Assembly: GCA_009761415.1 (NCBI GenBank)
Contig: QUOL01000001.1
Coordinates: 4,030,001 to 4,094,000 of the forward strand
Length of the DNA: 64,000 nucleotides
Source: Sarcomyxa edulis
Lineage: Eukaryota > Basidiomycota > Agaricomycetes > Agaricales > Mycenaceae
Direction of reading: 5' to 3'
Part shown: positions 46,678 through 57,323 of the stretch, in pieces
Layout: every line of letters begins with the position of its first letter
Numbering within the stretch: position 1 is the stretch's first letter
The notes under the pieces: model-generated
What the model saw: the letters and a program-made list of their open reading frames with translations, nothing else
Databases searched by the model: none
What the model was told of the DNA's origin: nothing
Made by a program: the position numbers and the translations under genes

Positions 46678-49600
46678 GGTCCGGATGTTCATCAAACACG
46701 TGCTGGGAGTAGGTGAAGACCATCCTGGCTTGTATGGCGCTACAGACGGATACTACGGTACGGTTGAACAGCAGGGGCGGTTGACTCTGCATATGCACAT
46801 GTTGTTGTGGATACGTGGGGCTCTTTCGCCTCAGGAAATTCGAAATCGCATGATGGACCCTACTTCTGCGTTCAAGTCTGAGATGATAGCATATCTGGAA
46901 GGTGTTCATGTGGGTGAGTTTCAAACCGGTACAATGGCAGATGTCAGCAGTAGATTTCCATTGACTGTAGAGGAAGATACCGGTATTCATGATACGTTTA
47001 ATCCGGTAACGGTTGCTGTATCAGAAGAACAAGGTGCTTATCAGAATCCAACGCAAACGCTCCCTGAACCTCCTCCTCTCATGTGTAGTAAACCTGGTTG
47101 TGGACAATGTAAAAAATGCAAACGCTTAGACAAGTGGTGGGGGCAATATCTAAACACGTTAGACGATCTCATACTCAAGTCTAATGTGCATAGTTGTAAA
47201 CCAATGTCGCAGGAGCAGCTATCAAAACCCAAACTCGGGAATAAAGTTGGAGACAAGGATAAGATAAATGTGAACCAGCGAAGAGGGTGTCAAAATAAAG
47301 ACGGTATATGTAAAGCGCGCTTTCCTAGAGAGATTGTCCCTGTTACCGTTATAGATCCCATAGATGGATCTTTAAAGGTAAAGAAGCTTGAGCCTAATGT
47401 GAATACTCTGTCCCCCCCTGTGACTTATTTACTCAGATGTAATACTGATGTTACTAGTCTGTTGTCCGGAACTGCGATCAAGGCGATTGTTGCTTATATT
47501 TCAGACTACGTAACCAAACAGAGCCTTAAGACCTACCAGGTATTTGGTTCGGTCAGTTCAGTATTTCAAAAAAATGCTGAGATGTTGGGCGGAGACACCA
47601 AAAGGAAAGAAAAAGCCAGGAGACTGATTCTTCAGATAGTGAACTCACTTACATCAAGACTAGAGATTGGAAGTCCTCTTGCATCTCTGTATATGCTAGG
47701 GAATCCAGACCATTATACTAGCCATAAGTACGTTGTGTTTTGGTGGAAGAGCTATGTGAGTGCCGTTAGACGTGCATGGCCCGTGGAGATTGATAAAGAA
47801 ATGGCTAGCATTGTCGGAGATGACAAGGACGATATCGACGCCGATACTGTTATGTTGGATAAACGACTAGATGAGTATGTGGGTACTTCAAACGTTGACG
47901 ATTATATGTATCGACCACAACAGTACGAAGATCTTACATTATACGAGTGGATTCAAACTGCAGAGCGGAAGACAAGAACAAAAGCGGAACGACTTGCGTT
48001 TGCGCTGGAATTAGCTGAACAGCTCAAGTCAGATGACAATGCAAAGCATACTGAGACTACAGATACTGAAGATGAGACGACGGACACTGAAGATGATGTC
48101 GATTCTGACTCGGAATTTCCAGAGTACTATGACTCCCATGATGATGCCTTAGACGATACAGACGACAAACCTGATACCAAACGATCGAAAAAGACAAAGC
48201 GATATCCATTTCTATCTGACCACCCATTATACGAGACACATCATGTGTACTGCAACCCAAATAAGAAAACCTGTGTTCCAAATTTTGTGGGTGGGTCACT
48301 TCCTAGACGCGACCAAGGCGACCACGAGTACTATTGTTGTACTATGCTTACTATGTTCAAGCCTTGGAGATCTGGTAAGGATTTGAAAGACAAGACTGAA
48401 GACTGGACTGAGACTTTTACTGCATACAACTTCTCTAAGCAACAGTATAAGTTGATGGACAACTTTAACTTGCGATACGAATGCAATGATGCGCGAGATG
48501 ACTTTAGTGCTGCCATGAAGAAAAAAGGACTTGATGCTAAATACTTCAGTGCAAATCGTGGTGCTTGGATTGACGAACACAGTCCTAATGATATGAATGG
48601 AAACACATTTGGAATGGAGGAAGATACGACAGAGGAGGAAGTGTTGAATATTGGTCGTGCGTATCAACGTTTGCTTGACAAAATGAAAGAGACTGCCCGG
48701 TTCATGTTAGCGGCAGGTTGGTTAGACAAAAGTTCAAACGGTTTACCCATTGTTGATACCAGTCCATTTTGTCCAGAATCGTACCTTCCCGGATCGAAAT
48801 GGAAGACCATTATTCAGGATCAACGAAAGGCGTTGTTAGCTGATAGAGCAAAAACCATTCCTATCCATAGACAACTGGATCCTACTGGCGAGCTGTCTAA
48901 AGATGCACCACCTAATTTAGTTAGTATAGTGGATGCAGACTACTTTAAGTATGATTTCAAAGCGGTAAGCGATGAGGCCCAAAAGCACGTCGACGACACT
49001 TGTGTTCAATTTAGCTTGAACACAGAACAAGAGAGGGCATTTAGAATAATTGCAAATCATGCATCGTCACCAAGTTCCGAGCAATTGAAAATGTATCTTG
49101 GGGGAATGGGTGGAACCGGTAAATCTCAAGTCATCAAAGCTATTATCTGTTTGTTTGAAGCCAGAAATGAAACTCATCGATTCATTGTTGTAGCACCCAC
49201 TGGTACAGCTGCGGCCCTCTTGAATGGATCAACATATCATTCAGTATTTGGCATACGCTCCGTGAACATTAAAGACGGTGCTGCTCCGAGTAACGTGTCG
49301 GTTGCACAGATCAGAAGTAAGCTACAAGGAGTTGACTATATATTCCTAGACGAGGTTTCAATGGTGTCATGTCCTGAACTATACAAAATTAGCTCGCAAC
49401 TATCCAAAGCTCTAAATAGACCCCTTGAGGCTTTTGGTGGAATGAATATGATATTTGCGGGTGATTTTGCACAGCTCCCACCTACTAGTGGTGGTTCTTT
49501 ATATTCTGGATCAATCCTCAAACAATTGTCAGACTCATTCAGTGTGAGAGATCAGGAAGCTACAATTGGAAAGGCCTTGTGGCATCAGGTAACTACCGTT

Positions 49601-51766
49601 GTTATTTTACGCCAGAACATGCGACAGAAGTCTCAGAGCAAATCCGACTCCCAATTACGTGAAGCACTTATCAATATGCGTTATGCTACATGCACCAAAG
49701 ACGACATTGAGTTTCTCAATAGTAGAGTAGCTAGTAGGTTGCCTGGACGGCCAAAGATCTCAGATCAACAATTTAGAAATGTCTCTGTTATAACGGCCCA
49801 TAACGCACATAAAGACAAAATGAATGAAATAGGAACCAAGCGATTTGCAGTGGATACGGGTCAGGTTCTGACAGATTTTTATTCTGTGGACAGACTGAGT
49901 GCTCGGACTGCATCAGCGGTAAAATCTCGTGGAAGGAAGACTAAAGCAAGTGTCAGCGGCGGATTGAGCCCTTGGTTACAAGAGGTGATTTGGAATCTGC
50001 CCCATTCAAGTACTGATCACTTGGCAGGAAAGCTGTCTCTATGTATTGGATTACCCGTGATGATACGAAATAATGATGCAACTGAAATGTGTATTACCAA
50101 AGGGCAAGAAGGTTTTGTTGCTGGTTGGCAGGCTGCTAAAGGACCCAATGGCCAGAACGTGTTGGACACTCTGTTTGTACGTCTGGATAATCCACCAAAA
50201 GATATCACAATACCTGGGCTTCCCATCAATATTGTGCCGTTGTCTCGGGCTACCAAGCCTATAATGTGTACAACCCCTAACGACATGTTTGTATCGGTGG
50301 AACGTAATCAAGTTCATGTACTGCCAAACTTTGGCATGACCGATTACGCATCCCAAGGTAAAACCCGTAAATTCAATGTAGTTGACCTGAATATGTGTAA
50401 AGATCATTGTGCTTACTATACTTGTTTGTCCAGAGGTTCAACAGCAGAAGGAACTATCATTGTACAACCGTTCAAAGGAGATAAGATTACACGTGGTGCA
50501 TCAGGATATTTGCGTTAAGAATTTAGAGAACATGAACTGTTAGATGAGATCACGCGTCTGCGATACGAAGGAGAATTGCCTTATCAAGTCGAAGGTACAG
50601 TACGTAATGCTCTGATCAGATCTTTTCAATTATTGAAAGGTGTGGGATACGTTCCAAAGGAAGTACATAAGGCCATTCGATGGAGTGAATCAGAACCCTT
50701 TGAGCTTTTACCCGAAGAGCCTACGACTGGATGGACCCTGGTTGCAAAACAACGCAAAACCAAGACCCCGGCGTTGCCTATCTCCCCATCTATCCTGAAC
50801 AAGCCCATTACTACACATACCACAAAACGGGTGGCAGACATCCAGACCGACTGCCACCCTGACGTTCCCGATAGAAAAAGACAGCATCTGATAGACCAGT
50901 CTGTATTTGCTGATGATACTGATGAACCCGTGGGATTTATTTGGGATAGCGAAAACTGGAGTTGTGCTTATGATTCTCTATTTACGATATTGTGTGACAT
51001 ATGGACCCGAAACCACATTGTATGGTCTGCTAGGTTCAATAACTTATCCCAGCATTCAAAATTATTAGCAGACTGCTTGGAAAAAGTAGCTGTCAGCGAA
51101 TATTCAATGGAAGAAGCCAGAGACAAAGTACGCTCCACCATCCACCGATCCAACACTGTTTTATTCCCTTATGGTCAGAGAGGTGCTCCTATCAGTGAGT
51201 TGTGCAATATTGTTCTTGGTCCAGAAACACATTCGATGCAACAACGATATTGCAAAAAATGTGGCTATGTGGATCCCAATCAGATTCCATCCTTGCCTAA
51301 TACAACCACGGTGGGTATAGGGCGATCTCTATCGAATAAGTATCCAGATGGTATATCAGTATTAGATTGGTTTAGACATTTTATGAAACGGAAGTCAAGA
51401 CGCACTTGTCCCAAATGCTTTGAACAATCTGTTGTGTCAAACATGTACATTGGAAGTGAAGTGAATACGGTGCCTAATATTCTGGTTCTGGACGTTCAGG
51501 ATGCTACCGTTCGCATTGATACTAATATCAAGATAACAGTGAACAACAAGACAACCAATCTACGTCTGAGAGGAATCATATATCATGGTGGATTTCATTT
51601 TACTTCTCGTATAATTACACCGAGAGGGAATATGTGGTATAATGACGGTGCTTCTAATTGTGGTAAAAGCTTTAGAGAAGGATCTATTTACCAATTACCG
51701 TGCACAGATTATCTGAATACATGCAGAGGTCGTAGTGTGTCTGTATTAGTTTACAGCCGTAAGTGA
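46678..51766 (+). pseudogene. Helitron Rep-helicase-protease gene, 3' part
   Basis: Continues the Helitron protein after the Plavaka insertion. The HUH Rep nuclease motif is LHMHMLLW (46790-46798 encodes the His-Met-His) and the tyrosine motif is AYISDYVTK near 47490-47520. A Pif1-like helicase follows: Walker A GGMGGTGKSQ (49100-49129), APTGTAAALL, Walker B IFLDEVSM, FAGDFAQLPP, and a C-terminal YTCLSRGSTAEGTIIVQPF. A TAA at 50516-50518 interrupts GYLR*EFREHELLDEITRLR; the same frame stays open to 51766, so this is a nonsense mutation (probably from CAA). The tail is a USP-like cysteine protease domain: Cys box NWSCAYDSLFTIL, zinc ligands CKKCGY and CPKC, and His box GGFHFTSR ... MWYNDGASN. 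Together with the insertion, this makes the gene non-functional as a whole, although the protease tail frame is intact. Confidence 0.88.
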
Positions 51767-51833
51767 CTTAGAGGCACACACAGAAAATTCTGGACTCGTA
51801 CTGCCGTGCTTGCATCGGCCCCTTCCACAAGTT

Positions 51834-52800
51834 TCGATGAAATATGCGTGATTTTTCATCGCGGATGATCAGATGTTTCTAGGACAGACACGCAGAGATC
51901 TTTCTCGCTCGTTCGGTCTAGTCTAAGTGATCCTTCAGGAGGGCTGCATGTATCGTAGGTCACCCGAAGCAGTTCATTCGGTGTTTATATCGACGCAAAC
52001 ACTAGGCAAGAACTATCGTCGCACCTTTGGATAGAGTCAAGACATTATTCCAAACTTCCAATCCTGCTCAGGCTTTCAAGAAATACAGTGGTGGTAATTT
52101 GCATCATCCATCAGATTGCAGTATTTGCTCCTAACGCGAAAGTTTTTTTCCAGGGTTTTGGATTGGCGTATTTCTCATATCTATTGCGTCAATGGACTCC
52201 GAGGATTTTTCCAAGGACATCCCGCTACTCTACTACGCATATGCGGGTGTCAAGCTCATGGCGTCCGACTAGGTTGACAAGGATCGCAGCTCCTGATTCC
52301 GAATCGGGAGCACCAGGCGAACTTTCGTCGATTTGTGGCCAGCGCTTTATGCCGTATGCTCCTCATTACAGAGTCCCTATAACCACTGATGTCCCTTCCC
52401 CAGGTGTGCTAGCTGTATTTTTTTTTACTATCTAGAAGTCATTCGTGTACGCGTGGCTTTCCACACCAACACTGCCTCCCGCCTATCGTTCAGTCGTGCA
52501 TTTTCCCACATCTATCACGAAATTACCAACCATCCTCAAACCACCAATCAGTATCTAGATCGATTCCCCCGTCTCAAGCTTCATCGCTCCCACGTTCATG
52601 GGAATGATCCCCTACGCTGATCTATCTTTCCTCACGTGGGACGTACTCTGCGCCTCCTTACGCCCACATCCCCTCTCGCAAACTTTGCTATAGGAGCCAT
52701 CTAATGCCTGGCTACGCAAACTGCATAGTATCGTTTCCAAGTCATTAGACGGCGGATGCAAATGGGCGCGTCCAGATCGATGAATGAGACCGTACAGGCA
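51834..52800 (+). repeat. module A, copy 2
   Basis: Resumes the repeat after the 27-kb insertion, beginning near TGCGTGATTTTTCATCGCGG at 51845. Compared with copy 1 it has scattered substitutions and small deletions, and it lacks the 550-bp MITE at its right end. Confidence 0.85.
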
Positions 52801-53746
52801 ATATGTGGTGCAGGTGGCTGGAAGGGCCTCCACGTCGGCCTCAGTATTGGTTATTTGAGGATGTGCTGATGACGGCTATCAGTTTTGCTGGGTGGCAAGC
52901 AGGGAAGACTCGACTGGGATGTGCTTGTAAGTCATTCGAATATCAAATACGCTTTTGATACAATCATATGTTTTCCCATGTCAATACGGACCCTGGTGAG
53001 TCTCCAGATTCACTGTGGTTGTACTGAAGCCTTTCAGGGGTGCGTGTGCCACCCCCAAACCACCTCAACAGACTGGTATCAAGTTTTGAAAACCCTTTGG
53101 ATTGACTCTTCTCACTCGGAGCTTCTACATACATCGACGATAATCTTGACACATTATGGACCATAGACCACTTTCGAGGTTCAATTTCTCCTTCCAAGAA
53201 GCTGTACAAACGCCTGATCCCTACTCAATCGTTCACAATACGCATGCTCCATCAATCACTAGGAATGTCTAGAAAGGTCCATTTTGAAAGGGAATAGCTT
53301 CTTTTCTGTTTTGCGGAGGTCCGTTCTTATCGACGCATCCGTTTTATGAAATTGCAGCATACTTATCAGAAGCTCCAAGGCTCGTGATGCTTCTAAGTCG
53401 ATATGGGGTGACGATTGACGGACCCACTGGCGCACATATCGGAACTGGTTGGAGACATCGTTCGGGCGCCAGGAATCTTGAGGGTCCATATGTATATACT
53501 TAGCAGAAATCGTAATTATCACCGGAAATGCAACGGGAATGATGGCAAATGCTCGGCCCGTATCAAATACAAATTCCATTTCCGGACGCGTTGAACCACC
53601 GGGCTGTCACAGGTCACACGTGACCGTGTTTGTTGTGGACTGCCATGAGTAAACGGTGAGTTTCCGTCTTTTTATCTTCAACCATCATCGTGCCACCCGT
53701 TCGTCGACAAACTTGCCTCTCACCTTCGATACTACGCGCATCTAAG

Positions 53747-54878
53747 ATGGCCGCTGAAATGCAACTACCTCCTGCCCCTCCGAAACAGTACTCATTTGAT
53801 ATCCCCAGTATCTTCGATGCTCGCCCTGCCCTTCGTGATAATCCCCACATCGTCAACCTCGGCGAATCCACGCGACTAGACTTTAACCTCCCCCGAAAGA
53901 GGGGAGAACCTATCGACCCAAGCCATGTCCTAGCCTCTCAAAGGGCGTGCAAGGTGTTCAAGGCGGCACATGGTGCGATCTCATCACGTTTGGCTCGTCC
54001 ATCTTGCTGACTGTTTTGTAGCCGAAAGGCCTGATCGTTGTCCTGAAGATGTTGTAGTGACCATAGAAGGTTATAGCCTCATCGCTACTCTTGCCAGTGA
54101 GTCGTTTAATTGCGGCCATATTGATCTCCTCTCATCGTTCGATGTCGCAGGTGGCCTTGCAGAGTTTAGACAGGGAGTTGATCCTGCACAGCCGGAGATT
54201 CTTCAAGCCATGGACAGGCTCAACAACCAGATGACCGAAATCTCGAATAGGCTCGATCAGAAGATGGACAAACTTGATGAGAAGATGACCACCATGTCGG
54301 ACGGGTTCGATCGGAAGATGAACAGGCTTGACCAGAAGATTGAAAGTCTTACGACGACTGTTGACGATCTGAAGAAGGAACTTTCGGGGAGGATTGACAA
54401 GCTAGAGGTGACGGTCAAGGATCTTGAAAAGGATATCAAGGGTCTCTCGGACAAAGTCACTGACCTCGACGGGCGTGTCGTGGGCCTCTCGAGAACAGTT
54501 GAAGACCTCGAAAGGACTGTCGCTGGCCTCACGAACAGAGTCACTGCTCTCGAGGGGAGTGTGACCGGCCTCACGAACAGAGTCACTGATCTCGAGGGGA
54601 GTGTGAACGGCCTCACGAACAGTGTCAATGCTCTCGAGGGGAGTGTTAACGGCCTCACGAACAGTGTCACTGCTCTCGAGGGGACTGTCCAAGACGTCGA
54701 TGGGCGACTCATCGGCCTCACCAACACCGTTACACGCCTTGACGACACGCTCATCCTTGTTGCAGCACAGGTGGAGAACATTATCATCGTCGGCTATAAC
54801 AAAGGCCACTCCTCTGGAATACATAAGCTTCTGCAAAAAACGGCAAGTGGTTCATCCAGATTCATCACCTGCCGCTGA
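53747..54878 (+). CDS. coiled-coil heptad-repeat protein, copy 2 (342 aa)
   Basis: Exons 53747-53972, 54022-54096 and 54151-54878 (GT-AG) give 342 aa. The N-terminus (MAAEMQLPPAPPKQYSFDIP) and splice sites match copy 1. The coiled coil is shorter by one 14-residue unit and by a block of the M-S-N-R-F-DQK segment. Both copies keep open frames and intact splice sites despite many substitutions, which suggests coding constraint on both. The in-frame 54-nt intron (54097-54150) is also conserved. Confidence 0.72.
54519..54686 (+). repeat. 42-bp coding minisatellite, four units
   Basis: Four 42-bp units, one fewer than the array at 22397-22606. The missing unit lies in the middle of the array; the first two and the last unit types are shared. 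Confidence 0.9.
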
Positions 54879-54900
54879 CTGATTGCTATCTTATCTCGGT

Positions 54901-55151
54901 AGATCATTGGCGATGGCGATCATCGCGTTGGACCGACCATGGGCGTCAACACACCCATACCAGCAGATTGTGTTCGTAATGGAAGAATCGGGCAAGTCTT
55001 TCCAAGAGAGGTCAAAATCGACAACCTCAGGGTCCCCGACATTGTACGATTGATCGTCTTCTATAACATGGATTTTGGAATCATAGCGGCATCCAATCTG
55101 GCAGCCAAGAAAGCCAGAATCAGGGATTGGGTGGAGAATAAGACAGACTAG
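54901..55151 (+). CDS. conserved small ORF/last exon, copy 2
   Basis: Equivalent of 22823-23077. It reads IIGDGDHRVGPTMGVNTPIP, then DIVRLIVFYNMDFGII and ends RIRDWVENKTD. Conservation with amino-acid-level similarity supports translation. Splicing to the upstream coiled-coil exon is unresolved in both copies. Confidence 0.45.
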
Positions 55152-55920
55152 TACACCTTGATCGGTATGGTTCTTCTCGGGACGATGCTATCTCTTATGA
55201 CTATTTCTTATGACCTATGACCGAAACTGTATAACTTGTCTCTATGTCCTCGATTATCTCATACAATTTTCAATCTACCAAGCACAGTAAGGTCTCGACA
55301 ACAAACCGTTCTTGAGCGGTCTGGTCACTCATCCGTGATAGACTCGAAGATCTATGTGACAAATACGGCTTTCCATTCCTCACATTAGGTAGCGACGCGT
55401 ACAAGTCCACCCAAGTAAGCTCAAGATTCAAGTATGTACTTGAATGAGAGTATCATCGATAGTTCATGCTTCAGCCTAAAAACACGGGTGGCGGGCCTTG
55501 TTGAATCGAATACTTACATGAGAGTGACGCACATTGATACCAAGACGCTGAGATCCATTCTAGAACTCGGTCACTACAATACTCGGTACGTATTTGTTAG
55601 TGGGAGTGCCGAATGACTGAAGCATGAAGGCGTTCACGCAAATTGAACTTAACCACAGTCGATGGGCTCCGTCATATCTAGGATGAACGTACGGTACCGG
55701 TGTCATAGGCATGCGGTACCTGGACAATTGCCCGTAAGCCCGGACCTAAGTCTGGGGGGTACTAAATCCAGAGTCACATTTGAGATGGAGGCATATCGAG
55801 GTTAGATGCTCAAGGACATGCACCTGCGCGTTCTATACATAGCTATGGGTTTGCGAAGTAGTAGATGAATTGGGAAGGACGGCGTGTCTCCCCTTTTGAA
55901 AGAGGAAATAATAGCATGGT

Positions 55921-57323
55921 GAGTACTAAGCAAGATGCGAGGTGGAAGGTAAAAAAATCATTTCATACGGTCAGTCTGGCACCAGTTTCGACAACCCCAT
56001 CTCACGTTTCTTCGACAAACATGAGAGAAAATCGTGAGAAGACGAACTTGGCCGAGAAAGGACCAGACTGGGGGCCGCCGTGACTGTTATATCCTCTTAT
56101 GAGGAGATGGGATAAGAAAAAGGAAGGTACGAGCAGAATCATCCCATGATGTCCATTTGCACCGTGAATTCGTCGATAATCGCAATCCATAACAACCGTT
56201 GACTCTCTTTGACCCCAGTTCAATCCCCCTACCGTGTCGATTCCCGTATTTGAGAAGAAAGGGTATGGGTTTCTGGGCAGGAGTGTCAACGGATCCAGGT
56301 GGAACGATGCATATGAGGATTGAAATTCGGAAAATGATGTGTATGCATCGCATCGAATGGCGTTGTCGTTATCCATCCTGTGTGACTAGCAGTGGACACA
56401 AGGACTCGATTTTGGGAAGCATTCAACCATGGCACCGTCGATTAGAAGTAAACGACACGCACCATCATGATTCTGGTGATGAATGTCCAAGAAGGATCCC
56501 CTGGGTCCGAGCGTATAATCAGCGCTGAGCGCCGGACGATGGCTCTGAGATGATGAAGGCCCAGGAACATGCATCTCGACGACCAGGGTGAGGACTCGGA
56601 ATCGGGTGGACTACTTGGCGATAGAGGGAATAAGTAAGAGAACAACGCACCAACTCAAAAGGGATTGTTGAGTACAATGCAGACAGTGTCTGATGTACCA
56701 CGAAAAGAGGCCAGCCTGCCCACCTCGGATTTTATATGCATCTAAGACTATCGAGCGATACGTCAGGTTCGAGCTATCGAGGGTTTTATCTCCATTCCTG
56801 CACTTAGACGCACCCGATGAGTATAGTGAGCAATTTTGATGTTCGTCAAAGTCTCGAAGAGCAGGAAGTCAAGACGGTCCAATATTGATATCGATAAGCC
56901 TATGAGGATTCGGTTTCTTGAATACGTACTGGACCTCGTGCCTCGAAGAAAAATGGTGTTGAACGATAAGTGAGAGCGACTCCAGGAAAATTTTCGAGCG
57001 CCGCGGTTGGGGAGGTGGGGAGCAAAAATAGAACCGTAATCCAGCCGTGCCTTCAAAAGCCTTCCAAAAAAAAATTGAGGTGAATCAAGTCGATATATAC
57101 ATTATGTACATTATATACGACACCGTACGTGTACCCTTTATATAACAACAAATATCGATATATAGATCAGTGGCAAAGAGGAATAAGATTAGAGAACTAG
57201 AAGGAGAAGCGAGACGCAGTTTTGCGGGTGTAGGAGAATCCGAGGGGTGAAATGAGCAGAGGAAAGGAAAGGTAGAAAGTACATCCAGCTATGATCAAGG
57301 GATAGTGAAAGGTATCGACCACC
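55921..57323. other. non-genic stretch
   Basis: About 1.4 kb between the end of module B and the DUF3602 gene. Open frames are short, overlap on both strands, and show no recognisable motif. I see nothing supported beyond possible UTR for the DUF3602 gene (stop at 57324). Confidence 0.5.

Larger units (their letters stand above)
24729..51844 (+). mobile_element. ~27-kb insertion: candidate cargo-bearing Helitron
   Basis: The host repeat is continuous at 18690-20042 but split here; the left half ends at ..GGATA and the right half restarts at TGCGTGATTTTTCATCGCGG. Element sequence starts TCGCTGTGG after an A and the flank resumes with T, matching the Helitron preference for 5'-TC and insertion between A and T. 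The Helitron gene occupies the right part and ends 78 bp before the right edge. A canonical 3' CTRR end is not seen. Instead a 9-bp inverted repeat (TACGAGTCC at 24744-24752, GGACTCGTA at 51792-51800) lies asymmetrically near the ends, reminiscent of Helitron2/Helentron-type asymmetric repeats. Without the nested Plavaka (6,951 bp plus 2-bp duplication) the element is about 20.2 kb. That the left cargo genes moved with the Helitron is inferred; several nested insertions remain possible. Confidence 0.6.
52806..55920 (+). repeat. module B, copy 2
   Basis: Second copy of 20605-23870, including the coiled-coil gene. Homology ends near 55915 (GAAATAATAGCATGGTGAGT). In copy 1 the sequence passes into module G at the equivalent point; here it passes into unrelated sequence. 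Confidence 0.85.

Noticed and set aside
51766..51844. Canonical Helitron 3' hairpin plus CTRR end
   Set aside because: I looked for it between the Helitron stop and the resumed repeat and could not find a CTRR terminus with a good hairpin, so I did not annotate one.
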